A DNA stretch of 10,455 nt, from assembly GCA_031396835.1 (NCBI GenBank), contig JANNLO010000015.1, positions 1-10,455 of the forward strand, read 5' to 3'. The translations under genes and the position numbers were made by a program. Numbering within the stretch: the first letter of the stretch is position 1; every line of letters starts with the position of its first letter. Below the pieces are notes generated by a model. That model did no database searches. It had not been told where the DNA came from and was given only the letters and a program-made list of their open reading frames with translations. Positions 1-7,789 of this stretch are shown here, piece after piece. This DNA is from Snowella sp031396835 (GTDB lineage: Bacteria; Cyanobacteriota; Cyanobacteriia; Cyanobacteriales; Microcystaceae).

Positions 1-2
1 GC

Positions 3-98
3 TTAATCGACAATCTTTATCAGATTTCACGCGAGTTATTTGTTCCTGTTATTCGCCAATTTATTCTTGAACATCATGCCAATATGGCCTTCTCTTAA
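3..98 (+). CDS. C-terminal end of an unidentified protein (5' part outside the window)
   Basis: One plus-strand frame is open from the window edge to a TAA at 96-98 and gives 31 residues, beginning LIDNLYQISRELF and ending ANMAFS. The other two plus-strand frames hit stops at once or by position 70. The peptide has a mixed hydrophobic/charged pattern that would fit an amphipathic helix. I do not recognise the family and too little is present to assign a function. It converges on the phosphatase gene, leaving only about 40 bp (99-138) between the two stop codons; I see no clear hairpin terminator there. It could also be a chance open frame, since only 96 bases are visible. Confidence 0.45.
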   Translation, partial: LIDNLYQISRELFVPVIRQFILEHHANMAFS

Positions 99-138
99 CC
101 GTCTAGCACATTTTTTCATTTTTGACAATGCGTAACTC

Positions 139-1929
139 CTAAATTCGTTGAATAGCCAACAATGTAATATCATCAAATTGATCCGCATTTCCAATATGAC
201 TAATAACATTTTGAGTTATTTCATTCAAGAGAACATGGCTTGAAGATACTGGCTTTGTTAAAATATTTAGTAATCGTTGATTTGTAAAAAAGTCACCATT
301 AATTGCGCGGGCTTCAGGGACACCATCTGTATATCCCAATAAAATATCTCCTGATTCTAAATAAGTTTCTTCAACTTTAAATTGCATATTTGGCAACATT
401 CCCACGGCTGGCCCAGTAGAATTTAATTTGTGTTTAATTTCTCCCTGAGTGTTAATGATAAACAACGGCTCATGACCTCCATTAATATATATTAATGAAC
501 CCGTTGCTGGATTTAGAACTCCAAAAAAAAGTGTTGCAAACATTCCTAAATCGCCATGATAATTGGCAACATAATTATTGGTTAAAGAGACTGATTCTAA
601 GATATTAGCGGGAGTTAATTTACAAAAATCATTAATATCAACTGACTGTTGATCAGAGATTGTGTTCTCTAAAGTGTAACGTTTATGCAAATTGCGCATC
701 AGCGTTTGAGAAGCAAAAATCCGAATTAAACTCCGAAAAAGTGCCATAAATAGAGCCGCTCCGACTCCTTTATCACAAACATCTGCAATTACTAAGCCAA
801 TTTGATCTTCCATCACAGGAAAAGTATCATAAAAGTCTCCCGCAACTTGACGAGCAGGCTTAAAAAATGCGGCAATTTCCCAGTTAGGAATTTGAAGTAA
901 TTCGGCGGGTAAGAAATTGAGTTGCATTTGCCGCCCTTTTTCTAATTCTTGATTGAGTTTTTGGGAAAAAATTTCGACTTGTTGTAAATATTCTCTCTCG
1001 CGATCGCGAAATTTCTTTTTGTCTAGAGCGGCCCCAATTCTTGCCTTTAATAAAGTTGGGTTAAAAGGCTTGGGTAAAAAATCTTCGGCTCCAATTTCAA
1101 TGCAACGAACAACCTGATCAATTTCATCAGAAGCAGAGATCATAATGACTGGAATATAACGCAATTTTTCATCAGCTTTAAGATATTTTAATACCTGATA
1201 ACCATCCAATTCTGGCATGATTAAGTCTAATAAAATAACATCATATTCTCCTGTTTTAATGATTTCTAAAGCTTCTTTTCCATTAGTTACTGTTGTGACT
1301 AGATAGCCCTCTCGTTTTAGCTGTCGTGTGAATAAGTCTCGGTTATTTTCGTTATCATCTACTACGAGAATATGTCCTGTTTTATTTTCTAGAAAATGAG
1401 TTTTTTTTAGTGATGTAAGCTGATCTTCATCTTTAACTAAGAGAAGAGGATTAGTATTATTTAAAGTGGGTGTTAATGAAAGCGCAATAAGAGAAACTTG
1501 CAGACTATCATTTAACATTTCTCGGAAACGAAAAGCTGATTTTTCGATTCGCTCAATATCAGAAAGTAGTTCGGATAAAAACTCATTTTTTTTCAGTAAT
1601 TGACAGTTTTCTAAAACTTTTTCTAACGAATTATTGCTTTCAATATTAATAGCTTCTAAAACTGGATTTAATCCTAATAGTGTTTTAAGGGATTTTTCTA
1701 GAGATACATCTAAATTTTGATTGATAATAGAAAGAAGTTCTCTTCCTCCAACGTTAATTTTCTGAAATGGATCAATTAACTGTTCGTTTTGCTCTGTTTC
1801 TAGATCTTCTAATAACATTTCACTATAGCCAATTATGGCATTGATAGGAGTGCGAAAATCGTGGCGTAATTGAGAGATTAAACCACTAAAATTTTGGTCT
1901 TTTAGAAATTCAGAAAAAATGGTATCCAT
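139..1929 (-). CDS. DHp-like / receiver / PPM (SpoIIE-type) serine phosphatase, response-regulator phosphatase
   Basis: A 596-residue cytoplasmic protein with no membrane segment. Residues about 16-78 look like the two helices of a histidine-kinase DHp domain: H-box RHDFRTPINAIIGYSEML with His23, and a second helix FQKINVGGRELLSIINQNLD. No HATPase domain follows. Residues about 186-302 are a receiver: DD191-192, phosphoacceptor D235 (LLDLIMPELDG), S265 and K287 (PKP). A charged coiled-coil linker (about 303-345) leads to a PPM/SpoIIE phosphatase domain with metal-binding motifs GDFYD (D365, D368), IADVCDKGVG (D383), GGHEP (484-488), YTDGVPEA (D535) and QFDD (D586-587), so it should be active. 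Known relatives (RsbU type) dephosphorylate anti-sigma-factor antagonists; the partner here is unknown. It is the last gene of the minus-strand block, 113 bp after the stand-alone receiver gene. Start is ATG at 1927-1929; no strong Shine-Dalgarno is visible. Confidence 0.9.
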   Translation of the reverse strand: MDTIFSEFLKDQNFSGLISQLRHDFRTPINAIIGYSEMLLEDLETEQNEQLIDPFQKINVGGRELLSIINQNLDVSLEKSLKTLLGLNPVLEAINIESNNSLEKVLENCQLLKKNEFLSELLSDIERIEKSAFRFREMLNDSLQVSLIALSLTPTLNNTNPLLLVKDEDQLTSLKKTHFLENKTGHILVVDDNENNRDLFTRQLKREGYLVTTVTNGKEALEIIKTGEYDVILLDLIMPELDGYQVLKYLKADEKLRYIPVIMISASDEIDQVVRCIEIGAEDFLPKPFNPTLLKARIGAALDKKKFRDREREYLQQVEIFSQKLNQELEKGRQMQLNFLPAELLQIPNWEIAAFFKPARQVAGDFYDTFPVMEDQIGLVIADVCDKGVGAALFMALFRSLIRIFASQTLMRNLHKRYTLENTISDQQSVDINDFCKLTPANILESVSLTNNYVANYHGDLGMFATLFFGVLNPATGSLIYINGGHEPLFIINTQGEIKHKLNSTGPAVGMLPNMQFKVEETYLESGDILLGYTDGVPEARAINGDFFTNQRLLNILTKPVSSSHVLLNEITQNVISHIGNADQFDDITLLAIQRI

Positions 1930-2042
1930 TAAGGTTTAAACAAATAATAATAAGGAATAATTGTGGAATAAAAAAGTCTTAAATAACCAGATATTTTAGT
2001 TATCTACAAAATATTAAATCACCTAAAAAATAGTTTTAAAAT

Positions 2043-2417
2043 TTATGGCAAAGATATTTTCAGAAGATTTTCCATTTTATTTAACAATCGGGTTAATTCA
2101 ATGGGCTTTGTATCGTAATCATCGCATCCTGCCGCTAATGCTTTTTCGCGATCGCCCGCCATTGCATGAGCTGTCAAGGCAATAATTGGAATCGGTTGGG
2201 TTTCAGGATTATTTTTTAGTTGTTGAGTAGCCGTCCAACCATCAATAATAGGTAAGCTCATATCCATCAGAATGATATCGGGTTTTTTTTCTGTACCCAT
2301 AGAAACACCTTCCGCCCCATCAATTGCAATCAGGACTTCATAGCCTTTGCGTTGCAATCGCCGCGACAGCATATCCCGATTCATTTCATTATCTTCTACT
2401 AGTAATACTTTAATCAT
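2043..2417 (-). CDS. Single-domain (CheY/DivK-like) response regulator
   Basis: A 124-residue protein that is one receiver domain and nothing else. Visible receiver residues are E8-D9 (LLVEDNEMNRDML), phosphoacceptor D52 (ILMDMSLPIIDGW), T82 (ALTAHAM) and K104 (YDTKPIE). The sequence type, with AMAGDREKALAAGCDDY before the conserved lysine, is that of stand-alone receivers often found beside hybrid kinases in cyanobacteria. It has no DNA-binding or enzymatic output, so it must act by protein contact or as a phosphate shuttle. It lies 147 bp downstream of the receiver-less kinase and 113 bp upstream of the receiver-phosphatase gene, which makes it a candidate intermediate between them (inference). 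Start is ATG at 2415-2417 in an AT-rich leader without a clear ribosome binding site. Confidence 0.93.
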   Translation of the reverse strand: MIKVLLVEDNEMNRDMLSRRLQRKGYEVLIAIDGAEGVSMGTEKKPDIILMDMSLPIIDGWTATQQLKNNPETQPIPIIALTAHAMAGDREKALAAGCDDYDTKPIELTRLLNKMENLLKISLP

Positions 2418-2564
2418 GTTATTTTTGGAACTTTAATTATTGATATAAAATTTGGTTATATATATTAATAAATTCTCTTCTATTTTAACACCAATTTTTA
2501 CATTCTTATACGGAAATATTATTTAATATATAAAAATATCTATAAATTAAACATTTTTAAGATC

Positions 2565-4475
2565 TTAACTTTTTACGTTCATTGGTAACTTAATGCAAAA
2601 AATAGATCCCTTTTCAATTTCACTTTCTATAGTAATATTTCCCCCCATCATTTGAGAATATTTTTGGGCGATCGCTAAACCCAATCCCGCACCATCATAT
2701 TTGCGAGTTGCCGAAGAATCAACTTGATTGAAAGCAGAAAAAAGTTTATTTTGCTTTTCTTTTGCGATACCAATACCTGTATCTTGAACTTGAAAATGAA
2801 TCCAGTCTTGATCGTTTAATTTTTCACGTTTGATCAACAAATTAATTGTTCCTTTATGGGTAAATTTGGCAGCATTAATCAAAAGATTTAAGAGGCACTG
2901 TCTAACCTTCGTTAAATCCCCATACATAATTCCAATATCCTGGGGATATTCAACTATTAATTGATTATTATTTTGATTAATTAAATACTCGCTTGTAGCA
3001 ACAATTTCTTCAATTAAAGGAATAATAGGAAATGTTTCTAAGTTTAATTCCATTTGTCCTGTTTCTAATTTAGAAATGTCGAGAATATCGTTGACAATGC
3101 CCAACAAAATTTTTCCAGCAGTCTGAATTTTTTGCAAATCTTCATTTAAATCTTCTTCTCCTCTATCTATTACTTCTTCTTGTAAAATTTCGCTATAACC
3201 AATAATCGCATTCAAAGGAGTCCGCAATTCATGACTCATATTTGCTAAAAAAGTACTTTTTGCTCGATTGGCAAATTCTGCTTCTCGCTGTGCTTTTTCG
3301 GCTGTTTGTTTTTGGTTTGTTAATTCTTGAAAAGTTTCTTGGAGATGATCAGACATTGTATTTAAAGATTTTCCTAAGATGCCAACTTCATCTTCATTTT
3401 CAGCGATTACTTTAGCTCTTGCCGTCAAATCACCTCGACATAATGCGATCGCAACATCAGTAATTTCTCGAATAGGTTTAGCTATTTTTTCTGATAACAA
3501 ATAAACAAAAATTAGAACTATTCCCAAAAAAATTATACCAATAAGAAGAATTACTCTAGCCAACTCTAATGCAGGAAAAAACGCTTCATTTTGAGTAATT
3601 TCAACTATCAATATTAAATGATTTTGTTCCAAAAAATTATAAACACCTATAACAGGTATTCCTTGATGGTTAATATAAAGTTCTTGCCCATTTTCCTTTT
3701 GTATTGCGCTTTGTATGGCGAAACTACTAATACTTCCAGAATCTTTAATATTAGTTAATGAATTAGTAAAAATTTGGTTTTCAGCTTCTAATAAATTAGA
3801 ATTTTGAGCAACTAATATAACATTGCTATTTTTCCCTAAACCATTAGATTCTTTCATTAAATTATCCAGTTTTTTTAATTCCAGGTCAACGCTGATAAAT
3901 CCAATTTGAGAATTTTCTGAATTGCGAAAAGGAGTAGAAAGAGTAATAGTTAATTGCTTAGTTAAAGGAGATAAATAGATTCTAGGTTTTAGTAAGTCAA
4001 TTTGTTTAAGATCGAAAAAACTTGTAGATTGAATTAAAGGTTGATACTGACCAATTAAAGCTTTATTATTAGAACAAATAATTTCGCCGTTAATTGTTAA
4101 TAAAGAAATATTTCTTAGAGTAGTTTTTGCATCTAAAATACTATTAAATCTTTTAACTAAAGCATTACAAGTAGCTGTATTATTATTAGAATTATCTTGT
4201 TTTTTTTGATATAGTAAAAGTCTCTCGGCCTCCATTTTTACTATAGGTAAACTATTGGCAATAATAAAAACATCTTCAACTTGATTGTCTAACCAGTTTT
4301 GAAGCTGATATTTTTTTAATTTTGCTACAACATTAAGTTTTTCAAAAACTCCACTTTTTAATTGATTGCGAGCAGCAGTATAAGCAACTATTGATATTGA
4401 ACTTATAGTTATTAAAAACAATAAAGAAAAGGGAACTAAAATTTTAAACTTAAGACTTTGTTTGAGCAGTTTCAT
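2565..4475 (-). CDS. dCache-HAMP sensor histidine kinase, no receiver
   Basis: Membrane sensor kinase of 636 residues. TM1 is about residues 12-34, followed by a periplasmic sensor of about 270 residues that ends in a dCache-like segment (GIPVIGVYNFLE...EITQNEAFFP). TM2 is about 304-328, then HAMP, a short helical linker, and DHp with His415 in SHELRTPLNA. The HATPase domain has N534 (NLLINAAKFT), D565 (DTGIG) and a glycine box GAGLGLA at 595-601. It ends right after the ATPase domain (KLPMNVKS), so there is no receiver. The frame extends to a TTG at 4526 that would overlap the upstream gene by 8 bp. I prefer ATG at 4473-4475 because it starts directly before the usual basic residues and TM1, and no Shine-Dalgarno precedes the TTG. 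It is a paralogue of the kinase encoded just upstream (43 bp gap) and is noticeably more AT-rich, above all in the sensor half. Confidence 0.9.
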   Translation of the reverse strand: MKLLKQSLKFKILVPFSLLFLITISSISIVAYTAARNQLKSGVFEKLNVVAKLKKYQLQNWLDNQVEDVFIIANSLPIVKMEAERLLLYQKKQDNSNNNTATCNALVKRFNSILDAKTTLRNISLLTINGEIICSNNKALIGQYQPLIQSTSFFDLKQIDLLKPRIYLSPLTKQLTITLSTPFRNSENSQIGFISVDLELKKLDNLMKESNGLGKNSNVILVAQNSNLLEAENQIFTNSLTNIKDSGSISSFAIQSAIQKENGQELYINHQGIPVIGVYNFLEQNHLILIVEITQNEAFFPALELARVILLIGIIFLGIVLIFVYLLSEKIAKPIREITDVAIALCRGDLTARAKVIAENEDEVGILGKSLNTMSDHLQETFQELTNQKQTAEKAQREAEFANRAKSTFLANMSHELRTPLNAIIGYSEILQEEVIDRGEEDLNEDLQKIQTAGKILLGIVNDILDISKLETGQMELNLETFPIIPLIEEIVATSEYLINQNNNQLIVEYPQDIGIMYGDLTKVRQCLLNLLINAAKFTHKGTINLLIKREKLNDQDWIHFQVQDTGIGIAKEKQNKLFSAFNQVDSSATRKYDGAGLGLAIAQKYSQMMGGNITIESEIEKGSIFCIKLPMNVKS

Positions 4476-4518
4476 GATTTCGTTAAAAACATTTTTAAAT
4501 AAGATTTTATTCGCTAAC

Positions 4519-7296
4519 TTATTCAAGAAGCTGACGAACTTCCTGCAATAAATCTTGGCGTTTATAGGCTCCTTTTTGAATGATTTTTTCTACATAGCCA
4601 TTCAATTGTTGACGATCCGCTTCTGTTAAATCTTTAGCAGTAATAACAATTACGGGAATTTGTTGCCATTCTTGTCGTTGACGCAGTTGATTAATCATCT
4701 CAAAACCATCCATTTCGGGCATCATTAAGTCTAGTAAAATCAAAGCTGGAGAATTTTTTTCAATCTTCTCTAAAGCACTTTTTCCATTATTAGCTTCTAT
4801 CACTATCCAATTTTCTTTTTCTAATTGACGACGCATCAGGCTTCGATTGTTAGGATCATCATCAACAATTAGCAGTAATCGAGAAGATAATTTGGATTGA
4901 TATTTATCCAAAATCCTTTTAAGTTGTTCTTTTTGAATCGGCTTAGTAAGATAACCTATCGCTCCCAAGCTATAACCAATACTTTGATCCTCTAAAATCG
5001 TTGCCATAATGACAGGAATAGAAGCCAATTCAGGGTCTTCTTTGAGACGAGTTAATACAGCCCAGCCATCTAACTTAGGCATGATTACATCCAAAATAAT
5101 GCCATCAGGATATTGATCTTTTGCCCATTGCAATCCTTGTTCAGGATCAGTGGTGGCGATAACTTCAAATCCTTCAGGTTCAAGAAAACGTCGGATCAAG
5201 TCATGAGTGGTTGGATCATCATCAATGACCAAGATTTTTTTACCCGAAAAAATGGTGGATAGCGTCGGAGATGGTGCTTCTGATTTCTCCAAAACGTTGT
5301 TTTTGCGATCGCGAACTTGGGCGGGTAATTTAATCGTAAAAATTGTCCCAACATCCAATTCACTCTCGATTCCAATCTCTCCTTCCATCATTTGAGCAAA
5401 TTTTTGAGTAATTACTAAACCCAATCCCGTGCCACCATATTTTCGAGTCGTTGAGGCATCAGCTTGAGAAAATGGTTTAAAAAGTTTATCCAACTGTTCG
5501 GGAGTCATGCCAATTCCAGTATCTTGAACTTGCATGGATATCCATTCTTTTTTATCTTGTAAGTAACGATTAAGAGTGAGAATAATCTTCCCATTTTGAG
5601 TAAATTTACTTGCATTACTAATTAAGTTAAAAAGGCTTTGCCGAACTTTTGTAACATCAGCAAACATGACACCAATATCAGGAGAACAATTGACAATTAA
5701 AGTATTACTATTTTTTTCAACTAAAGGCTGAATCGTAGCAATAATTTCATCCAAAACAGCAATAATTTCAAAATTTTCTAGATATAAATCCATGCGACCC
5801 GCTTCTATTTTGGATATATCTAAAACATCATTAATGAGTTGTAAAAGATGTTTTCCTGCTCCTTGAATTTTTTTAAGATCTTTAATAAAATCTTCTTCTC
5901 CCATATCTTCAGCTTCTTCTTGAAGCATTTCACTATAACCAATAATGGCATTGAGAGGAGTTCTTAATTCATGGCTCATATTGGCAAGAAATTGACTTTT
6001 TGTTGCATTGGCCGCTTCTGCTTCTGCCTGAGCAATCTTGACGGCTTTGACAGTGTTTTCTAATTGCGCTGTGCGTTCATGAACTTTTTTCTCTAAATTG
6101 GCGTTTGCTAGGGCTAATTGCTCCTTTGCCGATTCTAATTCATTGTTTTTGGACTCCAAACTGAGAAACGATTCGCTCAATTCATCGGTCATTTGGTTGA
6201 AAGTCGTGGCCAAAGTCCCAATTTCATCCTCGGTTACAACGGGAGCCTTAGCCGTTCTTTGCCCAGAAACGATATCCATCGCGGCTTTTGTAATCGCTAA
6301 AATGGGTTTGGTAATCTTAATCGACAAAAGATAAACGGCGACTAAGAGTAGGGCAATACAACTCAGACCGAAAAGAAAAAGGTTTCTGGTCAGACGATTC
6401 CCTGGCGCAAAGGCTTCTATCTGACTAATTTCAGTGATTAATGCTAAGTTATATCTTTCAAGCCACTGATAGACCCCAATAACAGGAACTCCCTCATAAT
6501 TGGGATATAATCCCTGAGAATCTTTGCCTTGGATAACAGTACGGATTCCTTCAGAATTAAAATCAGGATTTGCCAAGGATTTTTCCCGACCTTCCGCATT
6601 TACAGAAATAAAAGAAATCTTATTATCTAACTTGCCAATTAGATAGGTTTCACTGGTTTCACCAAGCCCCGTCTTTTCTCGAATCAGTTTATCCACTTCA
6701 CGCAGATTGAGATCGATATTCAGGTAACCAACCCGTTTACTCGCAGCATTTTTAATCTCGGTGGCAAAGGACATAGCTGGTTGTCCCGACATTCTAGAAA
6801 CATAAAAGTTAGGGACAGCATTCATTTTTGTTTCTTGGGAACTTTTAACATAGGTGGTTAAATTGCCAATTCCCTTATATCGGCCTTTCTCCAAGGGATT
6901 GGAAGAAACTAAGACAATTCCTCCTGGACTCAAAATGCTAATTTCATCCACTGATGGAGAATATTTGGCAAAGACCTTTAACAAATTTAATAAACGTTGT
7001 GAGGTGGCTTGATAGTTGGCAGTGTTTTTTTTCTGAAGTATTAAGCTCTCGGTTAGCTCTTGCAATTCCTGAGACTGACTTTGCCGAAATAGATCATTTT
7101 TAATACTGTCCATCCATCTATCTAATTGATAGGCTTTAAGACTACTGGAAACCGTTAGGCGGTTAAAAATTTCCCTTTGTAAACCTTCTCTAAGACGGAT
7201 GTTCGTAATGAGGATGATTAAACCTACCGTAATACTAGAAAGAATAAAATAGGATAGAACCAGTTTTAATAACAAACTTTTTTTAATGAAAATCAT
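4519..7296 (-). CDS. dCache-HAMP hybrid histidine kinase with two receiver domains
   Basis: A 925-residue hybrid kinase. TM1 is about residues 8-31. The periplasmic dCache sensor spans about 32-302 and ends in GVPVIGVYQWLE...EISQIEAFAP. TM2 is about 303-325, followed by HAMP (about 326-380) and a long coiled coil (about 380-435). DHp carries His442 in SHELRTPLNAIIGYSEML. The HATPase domain has N561 (NLISNASKFT), D592 (DTGIG) and GGTGLGL (621-627). Receiver 1 has DDD 692-694, D736 (ILDVIMPKLDG), T766 and K785 (TKP). Receiver 2 has DDD 812-814, D856 (LLDLMMPEMDG), T886 and K908, with QKGA instead of the usual KP after the lysine. All catalytic positions look intact. It autophosphorylates on His442 and should pass phosphate to its own receivers and possibly to the downstream ones (family knowledge). 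It is the first gene of the block and presumably co-transcribed with the next kinase. ATG at 7294-7296; no clear Shine-Dalgarno. Confidence 0.93.
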   Translation of the reverse strand: MIFIKKSLLLKLVLSYFILSSITVGLIILITNIRLREGLQREIFNRLTVSSSLKAYQLDRWMDSIKNDLFRQSQSQELQELTESLILQKKNTANYQATSQRLLNLLKVFAKYSPSVDEISILSPGGIVLVSSNPLEKGRYKGIGNLTTYVKSSQETKMNAVPNFYVSRMSGQPAMSFATEIKNAASKRVGYLNIDLNLREVDKLIREKTGLGETSETYLIGKLDNKISFISVNAEGREKSLANPDFNSEGIRTVIQGKDSQGLYPNYEGVPVIGVYQWLERYNLALITEISQIEAFAPGNRLTRNLFLFGLSCIALLLVAVYLLSIKITKPILAITKAAMDIVSGQRTAKAPVVTEDEIGTLATTFNQMTDELSESFLSLESKNNELESAKEQLALANANLEKKVHERTAQLENTVKAVKIAQAEAEAANATKSQFLANMSHELRTPLNAIIGYSEMLQEEAEDMGEEDFIKDLKKIQGAGKHLLQLINDVLDISKIEAGRMDLYLENFEIIAVLDEIIATIQPLVEKNSNTLIVNCSPDIGVMFADVTKVRQSLFNLISNASKFTQNGKIILTLNRYLQDKKEWISMQVQDTGIGMTPEQLDKLFKPFSQADASTTRKYGGTGLGLVITQKFAQMMEGEIGIESELDVGTIFTIKLPAQVRDRKNNVLEKSEAPSPTLSTIFSGKKILVIDDDPTTHDLIRRFLEPEGFEVIATTDPEQGLQWAKDQYPDGIILDVIMPKLDGWAVLTRLKEDPELASIPVIMATILEDQSIGYSLGAIGYLTKPIQKEQLKRILDKYQSKLSSRLLLIVDDDPNNRSLMRRQLEKENWIVIEANNGKSALEKIEKNSPALILLDLMMPEMDGFEMINQLRQRQEWQQIPVIVITAKDLTEADRQQLNGYVEKIIQKGAYKRQDLLQEVRQLLE

Positions 7297-7789
7297 TGGT
7301 AGTTAAAGGATAATTTTTTTATTTCTTGAGGATTAATTTTCTTATCTTTGCTGTTTTTCAGCTAAAATTTATTGTTTTATTTTATGAATAATTAATGTTG
7401 TTTTTTAAAATTTCTAAGAATTAATGAAGTATTCAATTTAGGTCGTTTAAAGATTAGTTTTTGTCATGCCACTTTTAAGATATTAACTTCAAAAGCTCAA
7501 GTTTTTTCTTGTTAGCGATTAATTTCTCTTAATGTTGAAATCCGAAAATTGAATTCGCTGAATGATTGACCTTGTACCGCTTTGACTATTAGCCTGCCAA
7601 GTAAGTCGTTTGCATTCAAGGTAAAATAAATTTTCCAGCAAAGTCTGATCTTGAATTCATTCTTTAAAAATTTGGAAATTCAACTACGCTGATTCTCTGA
7701 GAGGATTTTTTCGCTGAAGCAAAGAGCGATTAAGACGAGTCAGCCCGTTGTGAATATTCCGTTTACTTAGATCATTAAGATCATTTTTT
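7297..7789. promoter_or_regulatory. Divergent intergenic region (493 bp)
   Basis: The region lies between the outward-facing start codons of the hybrid kinase (-) and the LarA-like gene (+), so both promoters should be inside it. The kinase-proximal half (7297-about 7510) is very AT-rich with T runs; the other half is more balanced. I see no convincing -35/-10 pair for either gene. Small structures seen are a GCTG/CAGC pair around TTTTT (7350-7362), a TCGCT/AGCGA pair with a 9-base loop (7711-7729) and a 9-bp-period direct repeat at 7769-7785. There is no tRNA, riboswitch or insertion sequence that I can recognise. Confidence 0.5.
7769..7785. repeat. Short direct repeat AGATCATT x2, period 9
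   Basis: AGATCATT occurs at 7769-7776 and again at 7778-7785, ending four bases before the ATG of the LarA-like gene at 7790. On the minus strand the same bases read as NDL-NDL in an open frame. It could be a small operator overlapping the ribosome-binding zone, or a chance slippage repeat; no Shine-Dalgarno is present in this interval. Confidence 0.35.

Noticed and set aside
1982..2006. ATAAC/GTTAT inverted repeat between the receiver and phosphatase genes as a terminator
   Set aside because: Only five A/T-rich pairs and no GC stem; would not be stable.
2482..2490. Extended -10-like TGTTAAAAT (minus strand) upstream of the stand-alone receiver gene
   Set aside because: No -35 partner at the right distance and the region is so AT-rich that such matches are expected by chance; only a weak hint of a separate promoter in the 147-bp gap.
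2557..2568. Perfect 12-bp palindrome TTAAGATCTTAA over the stop codon of the second kinase
   Set aside because: AT-rich with no loop and no T-run geometry of a terminator; likely chance.
5207..5395. Plus-strand open frame of 62 codons
   Set aside because: It lies antisense inside the hybrid kinase, over the end of the ATPase domain and start of receiver 1, and has no family features; a shadow of the real gene.
6098..6334. Plus-strand open frame of 78 codons
   Set aside because: Antisense to the HAMP and coiled-coil part of the hybrid kinase; composition mirrors that gene.
7711..7729. TCGCT/AGCGA inverted repeat as a terminator or riboswitch stem
   Set aside because: Five base pairs with a nine-base loop and no T-tract after it; too weak.
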